Assembly (NCBI RefSeq): GCF_000021925.1
Contig: NC_011830.1
Coordinates: forward strand, 2,825,001-2,889,000
Direction: 5' to 3'
From: Desulfitobacterium hafniense DCB-2
GTDB lineage: Bacteria > Bacillota > Desulfitobacteriia > Desulfitobacteriales > Desulfitobacteriaceae
Length of the DNA: 64,000 bases
Both the position numbers and the translations under genes were made by a program. Below the pieces are notes generated by a model. That model was not told the DNA's origin and searched no databases. It saw nothing but the letters and a program-made list of their open reading frames with translations. Positions within the stretch are counted from its first letter, which is position 1; each line of letters opens with the position of its first letter. Positions 17,090-25,953 of this stretch are shown piece after piece.

Positions 17090-17938
17090 TTAAAATGGTG
17101 TGTTTCTGAACTCGCCGGGTGTAACTCCTATATTATTGTGGAAATTGACCACAAAATTTGATTCAGTAGAAAACCCGCATTCGGCGGCTATCTCCTTAAT
17201 CTGAAGATTTGTTTTCTTAAGCAGCATTTTAGCATGGTTTAAACGAGTTTTCACGACATATTCATATGGGGAATAGCCGGTATCCTTTTTAAAGGTTCTG
17301 GCAAAATGGAAAGAACTCATGTTAACATGGGACGCAATAACTTTAAGGCTGAGTTTTTCTTTAAAGTTAGTCTCAATAAATGCTATAGCTTCCAGAACCG
17401 GATCAGATTTATCAGATTCGGGCAAAATAAAATCATCAGAGAGCATCAGTAATTCTGACAGCATCCTCTGGATATAACATGACATTAAGGGTTCAGAAAG
17501 GGGGCTGCCTGCCCTGGCATCTTCAAGAATCCTATTCAGATACTTAGGTATGATTAGCAAATTACTCAAAGAAATGACACATCCGAAACGATCATAAATA
17601 AGGTCAAACAGCTCTTTGCTGATGTTACCGTCATAATGGAGCCACAATGTCGTCCATTCAGTATTCGTATAATACCGATGCGGGTTATGACAATTGAGAA
17701 TGATTAAATCATTTTCTTTGGCAGTATATATCCTGTCGTTATAACAGACTGTACCTTGACCCTTTACTACAAACATCAGCAGGTAACTGCTGTATTTTTC
17801 TCTTTCGACATTGTAATTCTGGTCGCAGAAGAATTTACCTGTACAAATCAAATAAAAAAAGAGGGATTTTGCCAGATTGCTGGGAGTGAAAAAATAATAT
17901 TCTGAGCCTTCAAGGACTCCTTTTTCGTTAACCCTCAT
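17090..17938 (-). CDS. AraC/XylS-family transcriptional regulator
   Basis: 282 residues: N-terminal cupin-type sensing domain (about 15-165, including LMFVVKGQGTVCYNDR) and a C-terminal pair of helix-turn-helix motifs (about 182-280; LSLKVIASHVNMSSFHFARTF and IKEIAAECGFSTESNF). It is divergent from the corrinoid methyl-transfer genes that start at 18162, separated by 223 bp, so it is the probable activator of that operon, responding to the methylated substrate. A -10-like TATAAT lies at 18022-18027 in the intergenic region. Confidence 0.9.
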   Translation of the reverse strand: MRVNEKGVLEGSEYYFFTPSNLAKSLFFYLICTGKFFCDQNYNVEREKYSSYLLMFVVKGQGTVCYNDRIYTAKENDLIILNCHNPHRYYTNTEWTTLWLHYDGNISKELFDLIYDRFGCVISLSNLLIIPKYLNRILEDARAGSPLSEPLMSCYIQRMLSELLMLSDDFILPESDKSDPVLEAIAFIETNFKEKLSLKVIASHVNMSSFHFARTFKKDTGYSPYEYVVKTRLNHAKMLLKKTNLQIKEIAAECGFSTESNFVVNFHNNIGVTPGEFRNTPF

Positions 17939-18161
17939 AATCAGCCTCCATGGAAATATTTAAAGCAATATTTCGAAATAAATTGGCAACTTTAATCAAT
18001 GAAATGGCCTTAACAAGAGTATATAATGTGAATTAAGATATAGCAAGATTAAAACATTTAATTTGACGATGCTGTAAGGATCTAAGTAATTGGCGAAGGG
18101 GGGATGGAAGTATAATTAACGTTTGCTTGATCTGTATTACAAAGTAAAGGCAGGAAAGGAC

Positions 18162-18977
18162 ATGTTGATTGTAGGCGAACTTATTAATTCCAGCCGAAAA
18201 GCTATTAGCGATTCGGTGGATAATCGTAACGCACACTATATTAAGAAGATAGCGTTCGAACAAGTTGAAGCCGGCGCAAACTATTTGGATGTGAATTGTG
18301 GAACTAAGGTCTTTGAGGAAAAGGAAACCATGGAATGGCTCATCAACACAATCCAGGAAGCAGTTCAGGTTCCCTTGTGCATCGATAGCCCCAATCCTGA
18401 GGTTTTGGAAGCGGGACTGGCACTATGTAAGTATGGACAGCCCATGATTAACTCAATTACTGATGAGAAGGAACGTTTTGAAGCGATTAGCCCCCTTTTG
18501 GCCAAATATAAGGCCAAAATCGTGGCACTCTGCATGGACGATGAGGGAGTTCCAGAAACAGCCGCTGACCGTATGCGGGTGCTTAAAAGTCTATATGATA
18601 AACTACGGTCAATTGGGGTTCCGGATCAGGATATGTATTTTGACCCGCTTGTCAAGCCGATAAGCAGTATTGAGGCAGCCGGAATTGAGGTTCTCGAAAC
18701 GATTAGGGCTGTAAAAAAAGAATATCCAAATGTCCACTTTATGTGTGGGTTAAGCAATGTGTCTTATGGGCTGCCTAACCGAAAAATATTAAACCGTATC
18801 TTCATGGTCCAAACCATGACATTGGGCATGGACGGCTATATTTTAAATCCTACCGACAGGGGGATGATGGGAACAATTTTCGCTGCCCAGGCTTTAATGG
18901 GTCAGGATTTATATTGTATGAATTACTTGAGCGCTCATCGGGCCGGTGTTTATGAAGAACTGTCAAAAAATCTATAA
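18162..18977 (+). CDS. Methyltetrahydrofolate:corrinoid protein methyltransferase
   Basis: 271-residue pterin-binding TIM-barrel protein of the DHPS-like MeTr group (AcsE, MtvA/OdmA). It moves the methyl group between the corrinoid protein and tetrahydrofolate. Characteristic features are GELINSSRKAI at the start, the AGANYLDVNCGT strand (about 44-55), PLCIDSPNPEVLEA and the Asn-rich GLSNVSYGLPNR loop. ATG at 18162 chosen over upstream TTG at 18123 because AGGAAAGG lies just before it and the resulting length matches the family. First gene of a three-gene module; the corrinoid protein and UroD-family methyltransferase follow. Confidence 0.88.
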   Translation: MLIVGELINSSRKAISDSVDNRNAHYIKKIAFEQVEAGANYLDVNCGTKVFEEKETMEWLINTIQEAVQVPLCIDSPNPEVLEAGLALCKYGQPMINSITDEKERFEAISPLLAKYKAKIVALCMDDEGVPETAADRMRVLKSLYDKLRSIGVPDQDMYFDPLVKPISSIEAAGIEVLETIRAVKKEYPNVHFMCGLSNVSYGLPNRKILNRIFMVQTMTLGMDGYILNPTDRGMMGTIFAAQALMGQDLYCMNYLSAHRAGVYEELSKNL

Positions 18978-19028
18978 TCATTTGGTAGCACAGAGCTTAA
19001 ATATTTTTTAGCGAGAGGAGTAAAACCT

Positions 19029-20159
19029 ATGAATCATCGTGAAAGGGTATTAGCGGTTTTGAACAAAAAACTGCCTGACCGTATCCCTATGGATTTATGT
19101 GAATCGGCGAGCTTTATTAATGATCCGGCCTATTTTGCTTTGAAAAACTATTTTAATATTGAGGGAGAGGTTGAGCCGTTCCGCAGAAATTTTACGGCGA
19201 ACTATTATGACCCACGTGTTCTGCAAGCTTTGGACATTGATTTTCGCCATGTTTGGCTGAAAACGCCTACGGGTTATCAAAATACAATGTATGATGATGG
19301 CACTTTTTCTGATGAATGGGGTGTCGTCTATAGGTTATTGGGAAATGAAAGAGCTATTGTAAAGTATCCTTTATTGAATGCAGATGAAAGTGATCTTGAT
19401 AACTATCCATGGCTTGATCCATATGCTCCGGGACGTGCTGAGGGCTTGGCAAAACGTGCCCATGACCTGCTCCAAAATACCGATTACGCTATTGCCGCCC
19501 ATGCTGCTCATAATTATGGATTCTTCGATACTGCTTGGATTATGAGAGGATTTGATAATTTTTTAGTTGACCTCATGATCAATAAACCATTTGCCAAGCG
19601 TTTATTAGGAAAAATTCTTGATATATTTTTAGGACTTCATGAAGTATACCTAAATGCAGTGGGACCCTATATCCATATGATAGCTTTCTGTGAAGATTAT
19701 GGCATGCAGAACGCACCATTTATCTCACCTGAATTATATAAGGAGATGCTGCAACCGTATCATAAAGAACTCTTTGCCTTTATTAAAAAGAAGGCCCCTC
19801 AGGCTAAAATAATGTTTCACAGTTGTGGGGCTGTTTACCCATTGATTCCTTTGTTAATTGAAGCCGGAATTGACGTTTTGAATCCTATCCAGCATACGGC
19901 AAACGGCATGGACCCGCTTAAAATAAAGCAGGAATTTGGTTCTGAAGTTATTTTTCATGGTGGCATAGATGTTCAGCATGCTCTAGCCGGAAGTATAGAG
20001 GGCGCTGAAAAAGAAGTTAAAAATATGATTGACACATTAGGAGAAAACGGTGGTTATATCGTAGCGCCAGCCAATGTTGTTTCGGGGGAAACTCCTCCTG
20101 AAAACATCGCAAGTCTATACAGAACAGCGGCAAATTATGGCAGATATGATCTGAAATAA
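19029..20159 (+). CDS. UroD-family corrinoid methyltransferase (candidate O-demethylase component)
   Basis: 376-residue uroporphyrinogen decarboxylase-fold protein. In corrinoid systems this fold includes MtaA/MtbA (zinc methylcobamide:CoM) and the MtvB/OdmB substrate:corrinoid methyltransferases for phenyl methyl ethers. The zinc-site motif MFHSCGAV (His and Cys, about residues 261-268) is present, with FCEDYG at about 219. A true haem-pathway HemE is excluded by the length and context. Flanked by the MeTr and corrinoid protein genes, it should demethylate the growth substrate, but the substrate cannot be read from sequence. Ribosome site GAGAGGAG upstream of the ATG. Confidence 0.82.
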   Translation: MNHRERVLAVLNKKLPDRIPMDLCESASFINDPAYFALKNYFNIEGEVEPFRRNFTANYYDPRVLQALDIDFRHVWLKTPTGYQNTMYDDGTFSDEWGVVYRLLGNERAIVKYPLLNADESDLDNYPWLDPYAPGRAEGLAKRAHDLLQNTDYAIAAHAAHNYGFFDTAWIMRGFDNFLVDLMINKPFAKRLLGKILDIFLGLHEVYLNAVGPYIHMIAFCEDYGMQNAPFISPELYKEMLQPYHKELFAFIKKKAPQAKIMFHSCGAVYPLIPLLIEAGIDVLNPIQHTANGMDPLKIKQEFGSEVIFHGGIDVQHALAGSIEGAEKEVKNMIDTLGENGGYIVAPANVVSGETPPENIASLYRTAANYGRYDLK

Positions 20160-20208
20160 TTGTCAGCAATGCTTGCCTATTTAAAATTAAAAAAGGAGAG
20201 TAGAAGAA

Positions 20209-20841
20209 ATGAAAATCCTTGACGAAATAAAAGAAGCACTTATGAAGGGAGATGCCAATCAAGTTCGGGAGCAAGCAGCTAAAGCAGTGGCAGAAGGGCT
20301 TGATCCGGTTACGATTATTAATGATGGGTTTATTACGGCTATGAGTATTATCGGTACTAAGTTTAAAAATAATGAAGTTTATGTCCCCGAAGTCTTAGTT
20401 GCCGCCAGAGCAATGCATGCTGGAATGGATGCCGTTAAACCTTTTTTAGCCGGCGATGCCCTTCAAGAGAAAGGAACTGTATTGATTGGCACTGTGAAGG
20501 GGGATCTTCACGATATTGGTAAAAATCTGGTTATCATAATGTTGCAGGGTGGCGGTTTTAAAGTGGTGGATTTAGGAATTGACGTTTCGGCAGAAAAATT
20601 CGTTGAAGCTGTTAAAGAAAATAAACCGGATGTCGTAGCCATTTCTGCCTTATTAACCTCAACGATCATAAATATGAAGGGCGTAATTGAAGGCTTGGCT
20701 GATTATCGCGATCAGGTAAAAATAATTGTGGGCGGAGCCCCGGTTACCCAGGATTTTGCCGATAAGATTGGCGCCGACGCTTATGCTCCGGATGCTGCGT
20801 CTGCGGTGGAAAAGGTACGCGAACTTGTCGGCGCAGCCTGA
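20209..20841 (+). CDS. Corrinoid (B12-binding) protein of a methyltransferase system
   Basis: 210 residues: a helical Met-synthase-like cap domain (about 1-85) and a Rossmann cobalamin domain (about 88-210). The base-off/His-on motif D-x-H-x-x-G is visible in GTVKGDLHDIGKNLV (about 97-111), with the SALLTST and GGAPVT segments that contact the nucleotide tail. It carries the methyl group between the UroD-family enzyme and the tetrahydrofolate-dependent enzyme encoded upstream. The ATP-dependent reductive activator normally needed for such proteins is not in this window. Confidence 0.93.
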   Translation: MKILDEIKEALMKGDANQVREQAAKAVAEGLDPVTIINDGFITAMSIIGTKFKNNEVYVPEVLVAARAMHAGMDAVKPFLAGDALQEKGTVLIGTVKGDLHDIGKNLVIIMLQGGGFKVVDLGIDVSAEKFVEAVKENKPDVVAISALLTSTIINMKGVIEGLADYRDQVKIIVGGAPVTQDFADKIGADAYAPDAASAVEKVRELVGAA

Positions 20842-20923
20842 ATAGGTTTACGGGACTATCCCGCAGCAATTGTAAAACTTCAGGATTTAGTGAAAGGCAG
20901 AACTGAGTCATAACGGATGAGAG

Positions 20924-20968
20924 AACCCTGAATATAGTAAATTTTAATTTACTATATTCAGGGTTTTT
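20924..20968 (+). terminator. Terminator of the corrinoid operon
   Basis: Perfect 19-bp stem (20924-20942 with 20947-20965), TTTA loop, ending in TTTTT. It lies 83 bp after the corrinoid protein gene and just upstream of the next MarR gene. Confidence 0.88.
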
Positions 20969-21025
20969 ACTTGAAATAATCTATTAATAGCATTAAAATG
21001 ATTACTATATTAGGGAGGTGCAGCA

Positions 21026-21457
21026 ATGAGTGAAATGATTGCCAAAGAATATATTGAGTTGATCTCAAATCTTTTTGGGAACTTCAGCCAGCTGAACAAA
21101 GAAGCCGTGGCGTTGTCACACCTGCAAAGCCACGTTCTCGAATTTATCTATATGAAGCAGAGAGCATTGAATATTAAAGACATAAGCAGCGGTCTGGATA
21201 TTGCCAAGCAACAATTAACCAAAGTGATCAGCGACCTTGAAACAGGTGGCTTCCTGGTCAAAGCACCCGACCCTAAAGATAAGCGGGCCGTTCTGGTTTC
21301 CCTGACCACAGCGGGCAAAGATGCTGAAGATCAAAAATGGGCCGGAATGTATCAACGGCTCAGCAATAACCTGACTAAATTGACTGATGAGGAGCAAGCC
21401 GATCTAACCTATGCTCTCCATAAAGTCAATCTGCTCTTGAAAAAGATGGAAAACTAA
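21026..21457 (+). CDS. MarR-family transcriptional regulator
   Basis: 143-residue winged-helix regulator. The DNA-binding segment is LNIKDISSGLDIAKQQLTKVI (start) with the wing at PDPKDKRAVLVSLT; both are typical of MarR. GGGAGGTG precedes the ATG. It sits alone after a strong terminator; the next gene is more than 200 bp away, so its target is not evident from position. An MarR controlling distant or neighbouring stress genes is as far as the sequence goes. Confidence 0.88.
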   Translation: MSEMIAKEYIELISNLFGNFSQLNKEAVALSHLQSHVLEFIYMKQRALNIKDISSGLDIAKQQLTKVISDLETGGFLVKAPDPKDKRAVLVSLTTAGKDAEDQKWAGMYQRLSNNLTKLTDEEQADLTYALHKVNLLLKKMEN

Positions 21458-21674
21458 GGAAGTAAATGCCTTGGCTCATCATTACCTGTCGGACTGAGCC
21501 TGCAATAATGACAAACATAAAGACCATGAGATTTGGAAGAAATAGTACAGGGAGTCATCGTTGATAAATGGTCTCTTTGTTTTTTTAATTGAGTAGAGTT
21601 AAAATAGATCAATACTTATTGTAAAATCAAAGTAATGTCTTGTAGTTACTGAATGGATTCGGGAGGTGGCTCTT

Positions 21675-22340
21675 TTGTTGATTAGCGATTACGAGATGGC
21701 CTTAAGGCTTTTGTTAGCCTGTATCTTAGGTGGGGTTGTCGGTTGGGAACGGGAGAAGATCCACAAACCCGCAGGATTAAGAACACATATACTCGTCGCT
21801 TTAGGGGCTGCTTTGGTCACTATCGTGTCTATGTTTGCTTTTACTTCATTTGATTATGCCAATAAAGATCCGGGAAGAATAGCGGCCAATATTGTAACCG
21901 GTATTGGCTTTTTGGGCGCCGGCACCATCATGCGCGAAGGCACCTCAGTCAAAGGGCTGACAACGGCCGCCAGCATTTGGGTGGTAGCGGCGATTGGCAT
22001 GGCAGTGGCTACAGGGATGTATTATTCTTCATTAATAACTACCTTCCTGGTTTTCCTGACCTTGGACGGCTTCTTTGAAAAGCTTCTTTTTCGCAACCAG
22101 CAATTGTTAAAAGTGTGTATTGCCAATGAATTTAAACTGACAGAAATCGGTGAGGTTTTTGAAAAAAATGGCATCACGATTAAACATGTTTCCGTTCTGC
22201 CGATCAAGTTTTCCAGGAATATTCCCGTTGAGTTCAGAATCAGGGTGCCTAAAGATATTGACTACTTTAAGATTTTAGGGGAGATTGTGGCTATTGATGG
22301 TGTAACGATGGAGGAGAGTATGCCCCTGTACCGGCGGTAA
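21675..22340 (+). CDS. MgtC/SapB-family membrane protein
   Basis: About 221 residues. Four to five membrane segments in the first 125 residues with the family hallmark GWEREKIHKPAGLRTH and GIGFLGAGTIMREG; then a soluble C-terminal ACT-like domain (about 140-221). MgtC relatives are tied to magnesium limitation and acid tolerance. The start is uncertain: GGGAGG at 21661-21666 favours the TTG at 21675 over the GTG at 21666 that overlaps it. A stem (21521-21527 with 21568-21574) followed by a T-run stands upstream and may be a terminator of the MarR unit or a leader element. Confidence 0.88.
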   Translation: MLISDYEMALRLLLACILGGVVGWEREKIHKPAGLRTHILVALGAALVTIVSMFAFTSFDYANKDPGRIAANIVTGIGFLGAGTIMREGTSVKGLTTAASIWVVAAIGMAVATGMYYSSLITTFLVFLTLDGFFEKLLFRNQQLLKVCIANEFKLTEIGEVFEKNGITIKHVSVLPIKFSRNIPVEFRIRVPKDIDYFKILGEIVAIDGVTMEESMPLYRR

Positions 22341-22406
22341 CGGGATGCAGAAATCTGCTATAACTTTTTGAAAACGATAAACAGGAATTTATATGGAGGA
22401 CTTAGT

Positions 22407-22826
22407 GTGCATAAAAAAAGAGAACTGATTGAAACCGGACCTTTCTACCACGGTACAAAAGCCGACTTGAAGATAGGAGACTTGCTGGAGCCTGGCTATA
22501 GCTCTAACTATGGTAAGCGAAAGAAGGCCAACTATGTCTATCTGACTGGGACCTTGGATGCGGCCGTGTGGGGAGCAGAGCTTGCAGTGGGCGACGGACC
22601 CGGTCGTATCTATTGTGTGGAGCCCACCGGCACCTTCGAGAATGATCCCAATCTGACGGATAAGAAGTTTCCGGGGAACCCCACCAGATCCTATCGCACC
22701 CAACATCCCTTGCGCGTAATAGGCGAAGTCCCGGAATGGGAAGGACACTCCCCAGAGACGCTCCAGAAAATGCGGGATCATCTTGACGAACTAAAACGTC
22801 TCGGCATTGAGGCGATAAACGACTGA
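22407..22826 (+). CDS. arr: NAD+-rifampin ADP-ribosyltransferase
   Basis: 139 residues, the usual length of Arr, which inactivates rifamycins by ADP-ribosylation of a hydroxyl group. Recognised by GPFYHGTKADLKIGDLL at the N-terminus, NYVYLTGTLDAAVWGAEL in the middle, and the ending region with NPTRSYRT and PLRVIGEV. The GTG at 22407 is selected because GGAGG lies 7 bases upstream and gives the family length. It is a single gene, 66 bp after mgtC; no mobile element or integron site is next to it, so it looks like a stable chromosomal copy. Confidence 0.92.
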   Translation: MHKKRELIETGPFYHGTKADLKIGDLLEPGYSSNYGKRKKANYVYLTGTLDAAVWGAELAVGDGPGRIYCVEPTGTFENDPNLTDKKFPGNPTRSYRTQHPLRVIGEVPEWEGHSPETLQKMRDHLDELKRLGIEAIND

Positions 22827-23186
22827 TTATGAGATAGCCAGCGCAAAAGATACGTTTTTACCGTGTTTTCAGAGTAAATATAAAAACATACAGACAAGGG
22901 GCAACATCAGAAAAATGTTGCCCCCTGTCCGTATTGTCATGCCGCTGCTCGATATGTGAAGTCTGCAAACACTTATAGTTTAATAAGTTATATTCATACC
23001 ATTAAATGACATTGAGTCGAACTCCGCCTTTTTTCTGCATAACCCTCCCGTGACGCTTTGCCGCATCGCGGGGGATAAAGAACGATGAATTAAAGCATGT
23101 TCTATGCTTATAATAGGAGTATTGAAGATCTATAGGAAATCAAAATCCGAAGAATCAGAAGCGATTCGTTTAAGGAGATGATAGTC
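22827..23186. other. 360-bp non-coding stretch
   Basis: Contains an inverted repeat (22893-22907 with 22915-22929, one mismatch, loop CAGAAAA) with no T-run on the plus side, probably an arr terminator or a minus-side stem, and a TATAAT at 23109-23114 that may be the -10 of the next gene. Nothing else recognised. Confidence 0.4.
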
Positions 23187-23594
23187 ATGCCGGAGAAGAC
23201 TTTTCAGGAAGAAGGACAAGCAGAATTACCCCTTCTTAAGGATAAGAAATTGATTAAAGAAGAGGTTAACCGCCGTTTAGTTCATGGAATTAAGCAGGGT
23301 CATCTGGAATACGATGCGCTCTATAATCATGAGAAATCCAGTTTGAACAAAGATGCTGAGATCTTAAGCATGCTTTTTCAGCGTCTGTTCTTTTACCGCT
23401 TAAATGAAAAACTGGCAGCCTTCCACTGTGACCATACTTATCGTTTCAGCCGGCAAATATTAACTCAGATGCAGCTTAACCGCGGCAAAATCAACGATAT
23501 TCTGGAGATTTTCCAAAAGAACGGCGGCGTGTGTGACTGTGAAGTGCTCTATAATGTTGAAAGCCGCTTAATCGGCAAAGACTCTCAAGTCTAA
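23187..23594 (+). CDS. DUF2695-like protein of unknown function
   Basis: 135-residue soluble protein. The C-terminal segment FQKNGGVCDCEVLYNVESRL resembles the conserved end of the DUF2695 family, with its C-x-C pair; the rest is helical and Lys/Glu rich. ATG at 23187 is preferred over 23178 because AAGGAG lies 9-10 bases upstream. It converges on msrAB, the two stop codons overlapping by four bases. No function is known to me. Confidence 0.7.
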   Translation: MPEKTFQEEGQAELPLLKDKKLIKEEVNRRLVHGIKQGHLEYDALYNHEKSSLNKDAEILSMLFQRLFFYRLNEKLAAFHCDHTYRFSRQILTQMQLNRGKINDILEIFQKNGGVCDCEVLYNVESRLIGKDSQV

Positions 23595-24553
23595 TCCCGG
23601 AACAAACGGAGCAGATCCCCATAGCCCTCCCGTTCCAGATCTTCCTTCGGGATAAAGCGCAGAGCAGCCGAATTGATGCAGTAACGCAAGCCATCCGGCC
23701 CCGGTCCGTCATCGAAAACATGTCCCAAATGAGATTCAGAATTGCGGCTGACGACCTCTGTGCGGGTCATATTATGGCTGAGGTCAATTTTTTCGACGAT
23801 ATTGCTTTTTAACACCGGCCTGGTAAAACTAGGCCAGCCGCAGCCGCTGTCGAATTTATCCTTCGAACTGAATAGAGGCTCACCGGAAACGACATCCACG
23901 TAAATCCCTTCCTGCTTGTTATTCCAAAACTCATTTTGAAAGGGAGGTTCCGTGCCTTTTTCCTGAGTCACATGAAATTGCAGCGGAGTTAAACGCTTTT
24001 TTAATTGCTCCTTTTCTTTTGCCCAATGTTTGTTGATGAAGGCATCCCGGCCTGAACCCTGGCGGTAAAGTGCATAGCGGAAAGCATTTTTTTGATGATA
24101 GCCTTGGTGGTAATCTTCTGCCGGATAGAAGGGAGCAGCCGGGAGAATCTCAGTAACGATGGGCTTATCAAAATGCGAACTGCTGATTAAAGCCTGTTTA
24201 GACTCTTCGGCCAGCCGGCGCTGTTCTTCGCTGTGATAAAAAATAGCTGTCTGATAGGACTCACCACGATCGTGAAACTGTCCGCCGGGATCGGTGGGAT
24301 CGATTTGCCGCCAGAAAAAAGCCAAGAGTTCCTTGTAGCTCACAATATTCGGATTGAATTTAATTTGGATCGCTTCCCTATGTCCGGTGGTGTGGGAACA
24401 GACCTCGTTATAGGTGGGGTTTTCCACATGGCCGCCGGTGTAGCCGGATAGAACCTCCAAAACCCCAGGCAAGGGGCTGTATACTGATTCCATACACCAA
24501 AAGCACCCCCCGGCAAACGTAGCAATTTCCAGATTGGTTTTATCAACTGTCAT
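23591..24553 (-). CDS. msrAB: Fused peptide-methionine sulfoxide reductase MsrA-MsrB
   Basis: 320-residue bifunctional enzyme repairing both methionine sulfoxide epimers. MsrA domain (about 1-160) has the catalytic motif FAGGCFWCMES and the EAIQ-type and QYRS-like region; MsrB domain (about 185-318) has SGCGWPSF, SESHLGHVFDDGP and RYCINSAALRF with the catalytic Cys. The MsrB part lacks the CxxC pairs of zinc-binding forms. The start at 24553 is supported by GGAGGGA seven bases upstream and drops a 32-residue non-family extension. No signal peptide, so cytoplasmic. Confidence 0.95.
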   Translation of the reverse strand: MTVDKTNLEIATFAGGCFWCMESVYSPLPGVLEVLSGYTGGHVENPTYNEVCSHTTGHREAIQIKFNPNIVSYKELLAFFWRQIDPTDPGGQFHDRGESYQTAIFYHSEEQRRLAEESKQALISSSHFDKPIVTEILPAAPFYPAEDYHQGYHQKNAFRYALYRQGSGRDAFINKHWAKEKEQLKKRLTPLQFHVTQEKGTEPPFQNEFWNNKQEGIYVDVVSGEPLFSSKDKFDSGCGWPSFTRPVLKSNIVEKIDLSHNMTRTEVVSRNSESHLGHVFDDGPGPDGLRYCINSAALRFIPKEDLEREGYGDLLRLFRD

Positions 24554-24872
24554 AGAATCTTCCCTCCTTAGAGCATAGGATGGACTTGCAAGCCTAAAGT
24601 TATCCTTATCTAAATCATAACTCTTTTCATCGATAATTAAAAATATCAATCCGATCAGAATTATATTTTATGCCGTTTGGACTGGTCAAAAAGTAGCGGA
24701 TACGTTAAAATTAATTGAATTCTGAATATTTAATAAATTAAAAAGCTTATTAAATGAGAGAGGAGGGTAAAAACTTCCGGAAAACAGTTCTTAAAACAAG
24801 CAGAATTGGCAACCCTAAGGTTGCAGGCAGAGAAAGCAGATTTTGAATGATTAGAGCGAGGAGGAAAAAACC
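24554..24872. other. 319-bp divergent intergenic region
   Basis: Between divergent msrAB and the short-chain dehydrogenase gene, so it should hold both promoters, though no convincing -35/-10 pair was found. It contains a small hairpin GCAACC-CTAA-GGTTGC near 24810 and an AT-rich near-palindrome around 24728-24755. Confidence 0.35.
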
Positions 24873-25631
24873 ATGAGATTAATGAATAAGGTGGCCATTG
24901 TAACGGGAGCAGCTTCCGGTATGGGCAAGTCAATTGCCCTTCTCTACGCTAAAGAAGGGGCCAAAGTCGTTGTATCGGATCTCAATCTGGAGGGTGCCCA
25001 TAAGGTTGCCGAAGAGATTACTTCGGCAGGTGGCACCGCTTTGGCCATCAAGACCAATGTTGCTGTGGAAGAAGATATTCAAGCCTTGGTTGACACAGCT
25101 GTGAGTACTTATGGTACCGTCGATATTTTTGTCAACAATGCAGGAATCATGGATAATTTTGAACCTGCCGCTGATATAGAAGATAAGAATTGGGAAAGAA
25201 TATTTGCCGTAAACACCACAAGCGTTATGCGTGCAACCAGAAAGGTTCTTCCCATATTCCTGGAAAAATCAAGCGGCGTCATTGTCAATGTCGCCTCGGC
25301 AGGGGGACTAAACGGTGCCAGAGCAGGGGCTACATACACGGCCTCCAAACATGCCGTGATTGGTTTTACTAAAAACACCGGCTTTATGTATGCCCAGCAG
25401 GGGATTCGCTGCAACGCCATCGCCCCGGGAGCCGTGGAAACCAATATCGGGTCCACAATTACCGATCCTCATAAATTCGGCTCCGCACGGGCCTATGCTG
25501 GTATGGCCACCAATCCCCGTATGGGCAAACCTGAGGAGATTGCCCAGGTGGCATTGTTCCTGGCTGCGGAGGAGTCCAGCTTCGTCAATGGCGCTGTTAT
25601 CGTGGCTGACGGAGGCTGGTCTGCCTATTAA
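24873..25631 (+). CDS. Short-chain dehydrogenase/reductase (classical SDR, FabG/glucose dehydrogenase-like)
   Basis: 252 residues. Cofactor motif TGAASGMGK (T-G-x3-G-x-G) at about 11-19, NNAG at about 89, catalytic Ser near 140 (VASAGG) and YTASK with Tyr and Lys near 154-158; the C-terminal VNGAVIVADGGWSAY is typical of 3-oxoacyl reductase-like SDRs. Asp at the end of the second strand (VSDLN) suggests NAD rather than NADP. AGGAGG lies eight bases upstream of the ATG. Stand-alone gene with its own terminator; substrate not predictable. Confidence 0.9.
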   Translation: MRLMNKVAIVTGAASGMGKSIALLYAKEGAKVVVSDLNLEGAHKVAEEITSAGGTALAIKTNVAVEEDIQALVDTAVSTYGTVDIFVNNAGIMDNFEPAADIEDKNWERIFAVNTTSVMRATRKVLPIFLEKSSGVIVNVASAGGLNGARAGATYTASKHAVIGFTKNTGFMYAQQGIRCNAIAPGAVETNIGSTITDPHKFGSARAYAGMATNPRMGKPEEIAQVALFLAAEESSFVNGAVIVADGGWSAY

Positions 25632-25953
25632 AACCCTTTAGGCCATTGGGGAAATCATCAAAATAGAAAAGCAATGTGCAAAGCAATGATATGCCAAAAT
25701 GACAGTGGCGGAGTTTTCCGCGTACTGTCATTTTTGGCTTTATTTAATTTATTTTTAACCTTCCTGGTTGCACGCTCAACAGCACTAAGCGAAGATTACT
25801 GCAGACAGGAGCACCAGTATATTGAAGGGGAACAGTTGCAGTTTAGCCAACTGATTATAGCCGATTACAATTGACAGAATATTTAGATATCTGTTAAGAT
25901 GAAACCAAAGTGGTTACACCCATGGGACCACCAGAGAGGGGAGAAGCACAAGG
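25632..25953. other. 322-bp intergenic region
   Basis: Apart from the terminator at 25693-25738 it holds only AT-rich sequence and the presumed promoter of the molybdopterin oxidoreductase gene; TTGACA at 25871-25876 (the reading CAATTGACAGAATA) followed about 18 nt on by TTAAGAT is the best candidate. Confidence 0.4.
25693..25738 (+). terminator. Terminator after the short-chain dehydrogenase gene
   Basis: Long two-part hairpin: GCCAAAATGACAGT (25693-25706) with ACTGTCATTTTTGGC, enclosing GCGGA-GTTT-TCCGC, followed by a T-rich stretch. A 66-codon frame over it is an artefact. Confidence 0.8.

Noticed and set aside
25674..25874. 66-codon frame on the plus strand
   Set aside because: It spans the terminator of the short-chain dehydrogenase gene and has no ribosome binding site or family resemblance.
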